Below are positions 14,101 to 25,400 of a stretch of 64,000 nucleotides of DNA, piece by piece. The position numbers and the translations under genes are program-made. Numbering within the stretch: the stretch's first letter is position 1; each line of letters begins with the position of its first letter. The stretch lies in contig PQWQ01000042.1 in the NCBI GenBank assembly GCA_002943765.1, forward strand, positions 121,659 to 185,658, written 5' to 3'. This DNA comes from Psoroptes ovis (lineage: Eukaryota > Arthropoda > Arachnida > Sarcoptiformes > Psoroptidae). Below the pieces are notes generated by a model. The model saw nothing but the letters and a program-made list of their open reading frames with translations, was not told the origin of the DNA and did no database searches.

Positions 14101-17100
14101 GAAAAAATTACAGCAAACTTGCCGTATAATAAATGACCATCACACGATGCTTGAGTGTGTGTTTACCTGTATTAAAACATAATGATTTTCATTGAGAATT
14201 ATGACAAAATAGCTTTGACAAGGCCTTTTCAAGTTTTATGATAATTGAATAATTTCTGGTTGGCAAACACCAACGTACACATTATTCTCGGTTGAAATAA
14301 TAATTTGAATGCATGCAATTTGCATGCAAATTAATTGAAATTGGCATTCGCAAACTTTATGGCTGCCTTTGGTCGACCATAGATATTAGGGTCCATTGAT
14401 TAGGATCCATTTTATTCAATATTCATATTCCAATTTTCGCTTTTGTTATTTGAATCCTAATAATAAAATTGTTTACAAAATATTGATCCTTTTGTTTTTT
14501 ATCAGTCGTAGAAAATAAATTTAGTTCAATCGATTGAATATTTGGTCCAAGTTGATAATGACACTCCCTTTGCACTATGCGCCTGTCCACTTTTTATCAT
14601 TATTCATGGCTATAATTAATTTCTAGTTGCTTTTTAATATTGTTTGTCGGGTTGTTTATTCATTCATGTACAATTTTTATTATTAAATCATTAACCCAAA
14701 TGATTTATGAGAATTTACCTTTTGTGAGAACATTTTGCCGTCCATATTAAATAAATTCACCGAAATCCAATGGACACAACAATTTGAAATGTAAACATGT
14801 TCCATGTAAACAAGGTCCATGTAAACATGTTCCTTGTAAAATAATAATAAAATGAAATAACATCGATTCAAAATTTGTACTTGTTTGTTTTGGAATTTGT
14901 TTGAATCAAACAACAAAACAATGAATTAATGAAAAACACCCAAAATGAAAATATTGAATCGATCATTTATTATTATTTTCATTCGATCCCAATTAATCCA
15001 TAGGGTTTTCATTTAGGTTCAATGTATTTCGATTGATTCATGTTTATTTATTAATACATTTATTAATTCTGGAGAATTAATATTCTCCAATATTACACGT
15101 AACATTCGTCTATTTATTCATTAATTTATTCTTTTTTCAAGTGTTTTCTGTTGTGCTATTAGGGTCTATACCTCATAAATTCCAAATTAATCCTAACCAT
15201 CAATTGATGAATCGATGTGTTTATATGGTTTAATTTTTCATGTTTTTTAAATGTATTTTCCATTTCCATTCATCTTTTCATACAGATCATTATATGATAA
15301 TAATATTCAATCATTAGCTGATGGTATTTTTGATCCATTAATCAATATACAAACATTGTAAGTGTTTTCTAGTATGATTATTATGCCTTTACATTCATTG
15401 ACAATATTTTTGAATTCAAATGTTATTCGTAGACATTTAGGCCGAAATCCATTCATATGTGATTGTAATTTACGATGGTTATCCAACTATTTACGTGAAA
15501 GACCAAATTTGGAAACATCTGATGCACGTTGTGAAGAACCTAAACGTAATAGTCGTAAACGGTTGACACAATTAAACTCGGAACGTTTTCGTTGTAAAGG
15601 AACTGAAGAATTACGTACTAAATATGCATCACAGTGTGCCGATAATAAATGTCCGAAAAATTGTGTCTGCGAAGGAACCATTGTCGATTGTTCCCGATTG
15701 AATCTTCATCATTTACCCGAAGATGTACCAACATTTGCTACGGAATTGTTAGTTATTTCAATTAATTCATGCCACAATTTTCAAAATTAATTCCGTTTTT
15801 CACCCTTAAATATAGACGTCTTAACGATAATCGGATTCGTCGTTTGACCAATAGTAATTATTTTAAACGATTACCCAATCTATTGAAACTGTATGTACAA
15901 TTAATAATACGAATGGAAATGAAACTAATTCCCACAATTTTTTCCGAAAATCCAGTGATCTAAGAAATAATCAGCTAAATGAAATACAAGATGGTTCATT
16001 ACAGGGTGCTGATATGTTGCAAGATTTATTATTAAGCCAAAATCAATTACAACAAATAAGTCCGAAAATTTGGGCTAATCTTCATAATTTAACAACATTG
16101 TAAGTTTTACAAATTTTTCTCGAGACCAATGGCCTTATTTAATGAAAATTTTTGATTTTATTTCTGTACACAGAGTATTACATGACAACCAAATTACCTG
16201 CATCACTAATGATACATTTGCAGATCTAGAAAATTTACGATATCTGTAAGTATCTTGTGGAAAACATGTTGTTTTTTCTAGGGTCAAGAATTTAAATTAA
16301 ATCAATCGATTGGTATATTTTAGGTTGTCCGAAAAGTTCTGGCCGGTTTTCAAATGTTTTTCAATTGGTAAATCGGCAAAAACTTTCAGGACAACCTAAT
16401 ACATTTTCTGTTTTCAAAATTAATTTCCTTTTTTGCTGCAAAATAATTATTCTGTATTTTTTTTATTATTAATTTCGATACATACATCTTTCCAAATCGA
16501 TAGCTCATTGAATGATAACAAAATTCGTTGCATTACATCTGGTGCATTCGATAAATTACGTTCATTATTACAAATAAATTTACAAAATAATCCATTCAAT
16601 TGTAATTGTCATCTACGTTGGATGTTGTCATGGATTCAAAAAAGAAATAATAATAATAAAATTTTGATTGGTATGTAATTGTCTTTATTTTGTGATATTT
16701 ACAGGGTTTTCAAGTTTAAATTCGGAGTTTTAAAATTTAATTTCGTAATTTTACCGTTCAAGATTGCTTTCAAAAATTACGAAAATCAATTTTAAAACTA
16801 CGAATTAAAACTTTAAACTCTGTATTTTTTATATAATTTGTTTATTGGAATTTTTCAAATATTAATTAATTTTCATCATTCAATTTAGGAAATGTTAAAT
16901 GCTCTTCACCAGCCAATGTTGCCAACATACCGATCGAAGATGTAGACCCCAATGATTTCCGCTGTGAAGAAGATGAGGAGGAAGCTGAATGCGGTCCGGA
17001 TGGCCTTTGTCCTTCACGTTGTACTTGTTCGGGTACTGTTGTACGTTGTTCACGGCAAAAGCTTAAACGTATACCAAAATATATTCCATTGACCACGACT

Positions 17101-19527
17101 GAATTGTATATGGATATGAATGAAATCACAACGATTCCTGATGATTTAAATCGTTTGAGTGAACTTGCATTACTTGACCTAAGTAATAATCAAGTGAATA
17201 TATTACCATCGAAAATATTTGAAAATATGACCAAACTGCATACATTAATCATAAGCTATAATAAGCTTCAATGTATTCAATCGAATGCATTCAAAGGTTT
17301 ACGATCGTTAAGAAAATTAACACTTCATGGAAATGACATTTCATTGCTACCGGCTGGTTCATTTGATGATTTGAATGGCCTCACACATTTAGCGATTGGT
17401 GAAAATCCATTCTATTGTGATTGTAATATGCGATGGTTAGCTGAATGGATACAAAAAACCAACACAGAAAGTATGTGATAGGGTCTCTTTTGATTTCAAA
17501 TTAAAATTTTTTTCCATTTTTTCAATTTTACACAGACGGCATTGCACGTTGTATGGAGCCTAATGCAATGCGGGGAAAACTACTTATGTCTGCACTGCCA
17601 AATCGTTTTATTTGTACTGGGAAAACGGAATCACATATTTTGGCCAAATGTGATGCCTGCTATACGTTCCCGTGTAAAAATGGTGCCACCTGTATCACGC
17701 AACCAATGCGTACCTATGAATGTATGTGTGCACCTGGTTATCACGGAACGAATTGTGAATATAAAATCGATGCTTGTTTTGGAAATCCTTGCACCAATGG
17801 TGGTACTTGTAAAGTTTTGGAAACTGGCCGCTTTAGTTGTCATTGTCCCAGTGGTTATAAAGGTCACCGGTGTGAAATCGATATCGATGAATGTGCTGAA
17901 GATAATAAATGTCAAAATAATTCCACTTGTATTGATGATATTGGAACATATCGATGTGAATGCGTACGTGGTTATTCAGGATATTTTTGTGAAAATAAAA
18001 TTGAATATTGTTCGAGCAAAGAATGGAATCCTTGCCAAAATAAAGCAAAATGTATTAAAGATGAAGTGAATGATTATTACAAATGTGAATGTACATCCGG
18101 ATGGATTGGTCAAAATTGTACGGAAAATCAAGATGATTGTTTGGTGAATGAATGTCAAAATGGTGCCACTTGTTTGGATAAAATATCAGGCTATGAATGT
18201 CAATGTCCTGTTGGATATTCGGGACAATTTTGTGAATTTGCACCAAACGTAGATTTATTACTACAACAAACAAGTCCATGTCAACATCATGATTGTAAGC
18301 ACGGTGTTTGTTTTCTACCTCCCGGGTCTTCTGATTACCAATGTAAATGTTCACCTGGTTATACTGGAAAACGTTGTGACATTATCGCATCAATATCATT
18401 TCGTTCGGGATCATTTATCGAGCTAGGACAAGATATTGTCAATTTCCAGTCCAAACAATCATTGTCCATTAAACTTAAATTCACAACGAAAAAAGAAAGC
18501 GGAATTTTATTCTACCTAGGCGGTGACCATAGCCATCATTTGTCAGCCGAATTATTCAAAGGTCGTATCCGCATCAGTTTGAATGTTGGCAATTATCCCG
18601 TTTCGACAATGTTTTCGTATGAAAAAATTGATGATGGTCATTTTCATCAAGCAAATTTTGAATTAATTCGAAAAAATTTCACAATGATCGTGGATAATGG
18701 TCCCACACGTAATATTGTCAATGAAGGTCCAAATGAATATATGAACGTTACGAATCAATCATTATTTATTGGTGGCTTGCCACCAACGCTCGGCACTGAT
18801 GCTCGACAAAAATGGCATATTTGGAATGATACAAGTTTTGAAGGTTTGATTTTGAAATTTTCCAAAGACAATCACCTCAATTAATTATTATTTTTTTTTA
18901 AATCCATAGGATGCATTAAAGAATTATATATCCAGTCAAATCCACCAGATTTAGACCTAGCCAAGCAAAAACAAAATATTTCAATTGGCGCTGAAGATGC
19001 GACATGTGGAAATTTGGAACAACCAAAACAATTGGATGCATGTCATTCGAATCTATGTCAAAATGGTAAATGTATTCCATCAATGGATGGACAAAGTTAT
19101 CATTGTAAATGTAAACTAGGATATAGTGGACCATTTTGTGATCAAGGTAAATATTAAATCTGGTTATTTCGAACAAATAATCAATTTTCAAATCATCATT
19201 TTCCCACCGAAATTAGCGCCAACATGTCAAAAAGAAATACGAAGAGATTTTTATTATGAAAATTCATGTCGTTCGACGAAAAAATTAAAGATGGCCATAT
19301 GTGTAGGATCATGTGGTGAATCACAATGTCAAGCACAAAAAATTAAAAAACGTAGCATCAAACTAGCTTGTAATGATGGGTCGAAATTTACTAAACAAAT
19401 TGAAATCATAAGAAAATGTGGATGCAGTGCCAAATCAGTGTCATCAGCGTCATCGTCACTGTCATCGTCATCGTCATCGTCATTGTCATTGTCATCAGCG
19501 AAAACATATACAAATCTTTTCTACTAA
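2603..19527 (+). CDS. slit: Slit guidance ligand (5' end outside window)
   Basis: Secreted Robo ligand of axon and cell guidance. Exons: 2603-2674, 5283-5354, 9277-9348, 9436-9507, 9588-9665, 9772-10215, 10301-10372, 11305-11376, 11491-11562, 12581-12652, 15286-15357, 15433-15747, 15816-15890, 15956-16099, 16174-16245, 16504-16670, 16889-17470, 17536-18843, 18910-19146, 19217-19527. Order seen: LRR domain D1 (from its first LRR) with Cys cap (NPFRCDCSMAWL), D2 (NPFICDCNLRWL), D3 (NPFNCNCHLRWM), D4 (NPFYCDCNMRWL), six EGF modules, laminin G, seventh EGF, C-terminal cystine knot. Seven EGFs and the reduced D1 repeat set match Drosophila slit. The EGF5-EGF6 linker ends QQTSPC, the place where slit proteins are cleaved. 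Oddities: the cystine knot lacks two cysteines and has a Ser-rich tail. Exon 6 may hide a 72-bp in-frame intron (9960-10031, gtttgt...cctcag). A candidate AATAAA lies at 20036. The signal peptide and first LRR N-cap are not in the window. Confidence 0.97.
3717..3796 (+). mobile_element. Palindromic MITE, type 2
   Basis: Slit intron 1-2; both arms intact. Confidence 0.88.
4191..4270 (+). mobile_element. Palindromic MITE, type 2
   Basis: Slit intron 1-2; right arm ends GGATAACATAA. Confidence 0.85.
5036..5053. repeat. (GT)n microsatellite
   Basis: Nine GT dinucleotides in the slit intron between the first two LRR exons. Confidence 0.9.
5112..5139. repeat. (GT)n microsatellite
   Basis: Fourteen GT dinucleotides, 60 bp after another GT run; the pair may be one array split by drift. 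Confidence 0.9.
5623..5630 (+). promoter_or_regulatory. TATA box of the nested His-rich gene
   Basis: TATAAATA sits 70 bp before the ATG at 5700, a normal distance for a TATA promoter with a short leader. It supports independent transcription of the nested gene. Confidence 0.6.
5700..6140 (+). CDS. His/Gly-rich protein nested in slit intron
   Basis: Single-exon 146-aa reading frame with its own TATA box at 5623 and an AATAAA at 6271, lying on the same strand inside the slit intron between exons 2 and 3. Residues 1-30 are charged and helix-like (EEIDREIAAALSFEQ). Residues 46-78 are three copies of an 11-residue unit (HHGGHWGHHHR), followed by decayed copies up to the C-terminus with scattered Cys and Trp. 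There is no signal peptide or membrane segment. The composition suggests metal (Zn/Cu/Ni) binding, but that is inference from composition only; I recognise no family. The ATG is the first in the predicted transcript. The minus-strand open frame opposite it is a shadow of the His codons. Confidence 0.7.
   Translation: MSENCEKTRQEEIDREIAAALSFEQTMNGRNHHGCHSMTSGHFRGHHGGHWGHHHRHHGGHWGHHHGHHGGHCGHHHGHHGGHLSPHHHHRGHHGGHYGGRCGHHLGHHHGHHGQHFSHHHTHGHGGHHTFGGMHHHRRCHNHASW
6271..6276 (+). terminator. Poly(A) signal of the His-rich gene
   Basis: AATAAA 131 bp after the stop codon at 6140. Confidence 0.5.
6482..6561 (+). mobile_element. Palindromic MITE, type 1
   Basis: Lies between the two nested genes of slit intron 2-3; both arms carry one change (CCACAAAG, TTCGTACAACC). 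Confidence 0.82.
6860..8035 (+). CDS. 391-aa internally repeated protein nested in slit intron
   Basis: Intronless frame in the same slit intron as the His-rich gene; AATAAA follows at 8119. I recognise no family. It has four spaced copies of a hydrophobic helical motif: residues 24-50 (around KWPEIVTIIEQ), 146-168 (FADSLIDAMPTILSL), 242-264 (TLIASLPTLTSLIRII) and 338-361 (FTETFIKSLPTLITLI). They are about 95-120 residues apart and joined by polar, probably disordered Asn/Glu/Ser linkers. The shared core is (S/T)LI-x3-PT(I/L)-x2-L. The lead-in to repeats 2 and 4 also resembles (KLSS...LP-F). Each helix is amphipathic and ends before becoming a clear membrane span, so membrane-surface or lipid association is possible but unproven. 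There is no signal peptide. A polyglutamine tail ends the protein. Confidence 0.75.
   Translation: MSSSSSPKQQQNELTNSNYFNYSSLLIEKSMKMVSKWPEIVTIIEQISIIFQNERNQNEISKNDNGINGQMSENNKINGQMSETLNNTKISNDNAKNVSNESNGIIRNTYNRSISKLSSIKQTIIDKTITNGSNKLKQYIGEQIQLPGFADSLIDAMPTILSLCTIAYQVTKYTYTMTTPVDGGQTGETNDDQQEQRQVEENFKVSNVQIEPLESLVESIETLKQNDANESEEDNEIQEQSYRQTLIASLPTLTSLIRIIKNYRNTEKSNQNDEVKNDFKESKSSNEPIVNANESPKLADNQIQIDDHNKPMLMSTKSTTTIVKLSSKNLQKEIELELPEFTETFIKSLPTLITLISLIHRNLLNDLWQKLPFVGDMFRAQHQPKQQQQKQ
8119..8124 (+). terminator. Poly(A) signal of the 391-aa gene
   Basis: AATAAA 84 bp after the stop codon at 8035. Confidence 0.5.
8232..8310. mobile_element. Palindromic MITE, type 3
   Basis: Just after the 391-aa gene poly(A) signal; right arm TTTCAGGACAACC. 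Confidence 0.82.
9691..9713. mobile_element. Solo MITE end fragment
   Basis: Only the right arm ACTTTTCGGACAACCTAAAT remains in slit intron 5-6. Confidence 0.65.
10409..10491 (-). mobile_element. Palindromic MITE, type 2
   Basis: Slit intron 7-8; left arm GGTTGTCCGGAAAG. Confidence 0.87.
10847..10928 (-). mobile_element. Palindromic MITE, type 2
   Basis: Second copy in slit intron 7-8, same orientation as the copy 440 bp upstream. Confidence 0.86.
11599..11679 (+). mobile_element. Palindromic MITE, type 2
   Basis: Slit intron 9-10; ends GGCTGTCC and GGACAGGC. Confidence 0.85.
13351..13430 (-). mobile_element. Palindromic MITE, type 2
   Basis: Slit intron 10-11; left end TTACGTTGTCC. Confidence 0.85.
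13691..13770 (-). mobile_element. Palindromic MITE, type 1
   Basis: Slit intron 10-11; matched changes in both arms (GATTATCC / GGATAGCC). Confidence 0.84.
16320..16400. mobile_element. Palindromic MITE, type 3
   Basis: Slit intron 15-16; left arm is the consensus CCGAAAAG, right arm TTTCAGGACAACC. Confidence 0.85.
16700..16826. mobile_element. CAGGGTTT palindromic element, short form
   Basis: About 127 bp in slit intron 16-17; ends ACAGGGTTTTCAAGTTTAAA and AACTTTAAACTCTGTA, with inner arms of ATTTCGTAATTTTA type. The family is TA-flanked and folds end to end. Confidence 0.8.
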
Positions 19528-20085
19528 AATCGAATGATTTTGAAATATTTTCAAATCAATCGAAACCTATTTATGATCTTAAACAATTTTATGATTTTTG
19601 AAATCATCATCATCATCGTAAACCTCAAAATAATCTGGTCATAATCATCATCAGTATCATCATCATTGTCATTCATTTTCGAATGTTTCATTCTCATCAT
19701 CATCGTAAATCATTGTTCTCATCATCTATAGCCTTACATTACATTTGAAAACCTGTATAATTTTTTCATTTCTTTTTTGGTTCAATTTCAATTTTTCACA
19801 TGTAAATTTATTTCATTCCATTTTAAATATTAATTTAAATTGAATTTAATTTAATTCAATTCATCAACATCAATACATATGAATAACAAACATTTCAATT
19901 TGTTAATTTCAACTTTTTGAATTTCTCTCTCATCCTCAAACCTGTTAATGGCCCAGCAAACAAAAACAGAAATGATTATATTTGATGAAATTATAATGAC
20001 TAATAATGATAATAATATCAATATTATAATTGGTAAATAAATATTTTGAAAAAAAATGACCTTTCAATTCATTAAATAATTGTTA

Positions 20086-20166
20086 TTAGGCTGTCCGAAA
20101 AGTTCTTGCCGATTAATCAATAGAGTTGAGCATGAAAATCGGCCAGAACTTTCCGGACAGCCCAAT
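20086..20166 (+). mobile_element. Palindromic MITE, type 2
   Basis: About 60 bp before the GMC TATA box; both ends use the GGCTGTCC variant. Confidence 0.87.
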
Positions 20167-20224
20167 ATTCTGATGATTAATGCTGAAAAAAAGTGCGGGT
20201 ATTCAAAGGGCCATTGCCTTTGGT

Positions 20225-20232
20225 TATAAATA
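20225..20232 (+). promoter_or_regulatory. TATA box of the GMC oxidoreductase gene
   Basis: TATAAATA 78 bp before the ATG at 20303. Confidence 0.55.
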
Positions 20233-20302
20233 TCGAATGAAATTTTCATTTTTTTAAAATTATTCATTAATGATATTTATTGCTTTGATTCGCTAATATC
20301 AA

Positions 20303-22164
20303 ATGGCTAGCCTGACAACACAATTATTGACTGTATCAATTTTATCATTACAACGACAAATTCCACATAATCAGCTTGCATCAAGATCTGAATGGTCATC
20401 TGAATATGATTTTATTGTGGTTGGTGCTGGTGGTGCTGGCGCTATTGTCGCTGGTCGTTTATCTGAGACGAATTTCACTGTATTATTGTTAGAAGCTGGT
20501 GGTGCAGAGACAGCTGTTACGGATATTCCAGCCATGTACTATGAATGGGTCGGTAATACTGACATTGATTGGAATTATCCAATGGTTTCTCAGCCAAATC
20601 TTGGACAAGCATATCGAATGCCTGCACATATGTCTGTCGGAAAAGTTCTTGGTGGTTCAACTACGATCAGTGGTATGGTTTATAATCGTGGAAATCCACG
20701 TCATTTTGATGAATGGGATCACCGATTCGGTTGTCGTGGATGGAATTATACAAATATTTTGCAATATTTTCTTCGAATGGAAAATCAATCTGATTCGAAT
20801 TATCGAACGAATCATAATGTATCCGGGCCAATAACTGTATCATCTGATTGGTCACAATCAAATTTAATTCAAGCTCATACAGCATATTTACAAACAGCTC
20901 AACAAGCTGGTTACCCACTGATTGATGTAAACAATGGTCGCACACAAAATGGTGTCACATTGTTTCAGCATACAATTAATCGAGGGGTCAAAGTAACAGC
21001 TTCAGCTGCTTATCTTAGTCCAAATAGAAATCGGACTAATTTACATATTGTAACTAAAGCACATGTGACTCGAATTTTGTTCGATGGAACAACGGCAACA
21101 TCAGTTCAATTTCAACGTGATGGTCGCCTGCATTCAGTGAGGGCAAATAGAGAAATCATATTGTCGGCTGGCACTATCGGTTCCGCACAATTATTGATGC
21201 TAAGTGGAATCGGGCCTAGAAACCATCTGGAGACATTAGGTATTGGAGTGATTGCAGATCTTCCCGTTGGCAACAATCTACATGATCATAGTAATACGAT
21301 TCTCTATTTTGATGTACCTGATCAACAGCAATCATATGCACCGATTACAATGTCAGCAGAGAATTTATACGATTATTATGTTAATGGCCGAGGGCCATTG
21401 ACAATGTTTCCGAATGCCGCAACATATTTAAGCAGCAATCAAAATGATGATCGAGAATGGCCAGATATTATGACTGAAATGGTAAGAAGTAATAATCATT
21501 GGAATAATATGACAACTCTACTAGCTCAATATCCACCTGAAACACGCCCGCAATGGGCGCAATATTGGGCACCATATTCGAATCGAAGACTTTTAGCATT
21601 CGATGTTCAAATGGTACGGCCAAGAGCTCGTGGTACACTTCGTTTAAATTCAACTGATCCATTCGCAATGCCATTAGTTGATCCAAATTATTTAGGTGAT
21701 ACACGTGATATGGCTGCTATGATCGATGGTATTCGACAAGTGCTGACTAAAATTACAAATCAAGGACCTTTTGCCAGAATAGCACGTTTCATAAGTGATC
21801 CAATTCCTGGATGTAGAAATCGGTGCCCTAAGGATGATCCCGTGTGTGAAAATTATATTGAATGCTTTGTACGGCAAACATCGGTTGCAGTCTATCGGCA
21901 TGGTATGTGACAAACTACGTTATTCAAATTTGAAAATTTAAAAAAATCTTTGAATTTTCTCCAATATTAGCTGGCACATGTCGCTGTGGGTCAAATTCTG
22001 ATCCCAATGCGGTCGTAGATGAAAGACTACGGGTACGTAATGTGCGAAATCTCCGAGTTATTGATGGATCAATTATGCCACAAATAATCAATGCAAATTC
22101 ATGGATATCGACAGCAATGATTGGTGAATATGGTTCGCAAATGATTAAAGATGATAATATGTGA
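20303..22164 (+). CDS. GMC-family FAD oxidoreductase (glucose dehydrogenase-like)
   Basis: Two exons, 20303-21902 and 21971-22164, 597 aa, normal length for the glucose-methanol-choline family, whose members oxidise alcohols or sugars using bound FAD. Seen: the FAD nucleotide fold with G-x-G-x-x-G at residues 41-46 and the ribose-binding EAGG at 65; GMC signature 1 at 113-137 (GKVLGGSTTISGMVYNRG); GMC signature 2 (GTIGSAQLLMLSGIG); and the C-terminal block VVDERLRV...NLRVIDGSIMP. A weak hydrophobic N-terminus may be a secretion signal. Odd: at the usual active-site His (Y-H-P-V-GTC in the family) this protein reads Y-R-H-A-GTC, and the second catalytic His/Asn position aligns with Trp578. Either the substrate and chemistry differ or activity is lost. 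The promoter has a TATA box at 20225. Confidence 0.93.
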
Positions 22165-22427
22165 TTGAATATTAATATAAGACTATAGAATATTTAAATA
22201 CAAAAATAAGTTCAAATTATATTGTTCTAAATCGGTTCAGAATTCGAATATCTCGTTCGGTAACCATGACAATTATTCATTTATTATTCGTTTGTTTGTT
22301 TGTTTGTTGTTGAAGAGATAATTTCGAATATATTGAATCACTTTGTTGAAATTTTGGAATTCTTCTTGAAATTCTTCTTTGAAATTCTTGAAAATTAAAA
22401 TTTGAATCCAGCAAAACGAACATCGTG

Positions 22428-25400
22428 ATGGAAAATACGAATAATGATAAAATTGTCAAGGTTTGTACCTTACCTTTTATTAAATTATTTATTTATTTGA
22501 ATTATTTAAAAATCCATTTTAAATCAAATCAATTTCAATTCCAACAATAGTCTTCAATACATTATTATTGTCTAAATGGCTTATATCGAACGATGGCATC
22601 ATTAGCCACCGAAGGTCAACGAATGTATACTGGTGATCAAACATATCGTTTTTATCAAGGATGCTCATTAGCGTTCGAAGGTCGTGTACAAGAAGCGATT
22701 AGAGAGTTGGATCGTTGTCAAAATGATCGAGATTTATCGATGGCTGTGACATTAGCGCTGATTTATTCACATTCTAAATGTCAAATTATTGGTATTTTTC
22801 GAGCTATGGGTTTATTTGGAACAAATTTTTTAGTTTGAATTTCATTTCTTTGTCCCCAAATTTTCCCCGAAAATAGACAAAGATGCAATCAATTTGTTGG
22901 AAGAAAAATTGGCAAAATTGAAAGCACAATCATCGAATGAAACAGTAAAAGTCTATACTTTTTGAATTTTATACTTTATTAGATTTGGTTGTCCGAAAAG
23001 TTTATTCGGCTTAATCAATAGAGTTGCTCGATGAAAATCGGCTAGAACTTTTCGGACGACCTAATACTTTATTTAAAAAAAAAATAATGATTCCATTTTA
23101 ATGACTCTTCTTCTACTTTTTATTTTTTTTTTCCTTATTTGTCAAGACACTTTATTATGGTAGTTTATTCTTATTATTATCGAAAAATTTCCAACAAGCA
23201 GCCGAATATATTGAGCAATTAAATCAAAATTATCGAACATTTTTAGATGTAAGTTTTCCGCTTTTATTTTCTTACGTTGTCCGATAAATTCTTGCCGATT
23301 TTTCAATAGACATTGACTTTGGCAATCGGCAAGAATTTTTCGGACAACGTTTTATTTTATTAACTTTTAACATTTCGAATAAATTTCAAAAAAAAGGGTA
23401 AAGTTCTATATGCCTGGCTGATTGTTGTTCATTATCATAATGAAAATTCGATTGATGAAAAATCGCTACGAAATTATCTGAACTTATTTTCAAATATGTA
23501 TGTCATTCTTAACTTTACTTGACTTTCATATATATTAGGTTGTCCTAAAAGTTCATTCGGCTCAATGAATAGAGTTGCACATAAAAATCAGCCAGAACTT
23601 TTCGGACAGCCTAATATATTTGCATATTCATTTAATTTAATTTTTTTTTTCCTACGAAATTAATTAGAAATGAACCAGATGTTTTGATAATTTTATCAAA
23701 AGTTCAAGAAAGATTACATAATTTTCCTGGATCAATTGAAAAATTAAACGAAGCAATACAATTATATCCAAAATTTTTACCTGCATTAATTGAAAAAATT
23801 AAAATACATGCAATGCTTAAAGAATTTGAATTATTAATCGATACATGTTATCGTTCATTGTTATTGGATAAACATTGTATTGAATCACATCGATATTCAA
23901 TTATTTATTATTTAATATGGGATTTTAATGAAGAAACAGTAAGCTTTAATTTGATTTTTACTCTTGAATTTATTCGTTTTCATTTCAAAATGAATATTAA
24001 TTAGGTTGTCCGAAAAGTTTTTGCCAATTTTCCAATGATTTCCCAACGATATAACCGGCTGAAAACTTTCCGGACAACTTAATAATTTGATTTGTCTTTT
24101 AATGATGTTTTGTTCTCTACTTTGCTACTTTCAAATCTAATCAAATGATAACAAAATGAATAAATTCCATTTTTGATTAACCCAAGGCCTTGTCAAAAAT
24201 CCGTGATCTCATATCATCGTTGGAACTGCGTGAACCGAAAAATGGTGAAATTTATTATGAAAGTTCTCGTCTAATATCTCGTTTGGTATTTGATTATTAT
24301 TATTATTATTTGGTTGTCCCATAAGTTTTTGCCGTTTTTCAAATTAAAAAAATTCAAAAAACGGCAAGAACTTATGGGACAATTTAATATTATTTTGATT
24401 AAATTAATATCATTATTTTGTATGACATTATTTATGGTCCTAGGCCTTGAATGATCAAAATATTTTGATACATTCTTCATCACTGATCGAAAGAGCCGTA
24501 TTCGTAAATCCAACAAATATTGATTATATTTGTGAGAATGCATTTCAATGGGCTTTGTTAAGTCAGTATTATTGTGTTTATCATGCGGAAGACTATAGAT
24601 TTTCTTATGATTATAATGACATTTTTTTTCCATTATTATTATCTTTTCTTATGAACTATATACTCATAGAAAGATTTCAAGAATCTGAAAGACATTATCG
24701 AAATGCAATGAAAATTAATCCATCCGATTCGAAACCAAAATCAGGACTTTTAATGACAAAATTAATGCAATATGATCATGAGCTTATATCAGGAAATAAT
24801 GTCGTCGATAATAATGATTCGATTAAATATAATCTAAGTAAAATATATGAAGAAATTGATCAATTAGAAGAATTTAATCGTACAACAATAGGCTTAACAA
24901 CACCGAACACTGAAAATAAAGATAATCAAACCGATTTACTACCACAACAACAAGATTTATTATATCTTTGTTTAAAATCCAAGATTGGCCGCGATCAATT
25001 GAATGATTTAGATAATCATCTTTGTCAGCTTTGGAATTATTATAATCAATTAAAGGTTATTTATCTATATTTCTAGGTTATTTAATTTTAAAAATAATCA
25101 ATCAATCAATCATTAAATTCAAATTTCCATAGGCAACACCATTATCAGTGAAATTTTATTCAAATTTAAATATTTATCAAATAATTGATATTATAAAAAT
25201 ATGTTTATCATTAAGTCCACAAGAACCGTTGATGCGTGGCCAACAAACACCATTGTATTTGAATTATGCACAAAAATTTATGGATTTTTTAGCCATAATC
25301 GTACCGAATCATAAACAAATATTATATTTAATGGCAATGATTAAATATTTATCAGGGGACATACAAACAGCTTTGAATTTAGTGAATAGATGCTTACAAT

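Larger units (their letters stand above)
19528..20302. other. Intergenic, slit to GMC oxidoreductase
   Basis: Holds the slit 3' untranslated region (CATCAT-rich), a candidate AATAAA at 20036, one type 2 MITE, and the GMC gene promoter. No gene seen. Confidence 0.7.

Noticed and set aside
17542..18354. Several open frames on both strands over the slit EGF region
   Set aside because: Cys-rich EGF codons leave other frames open; they carry no independent domain.
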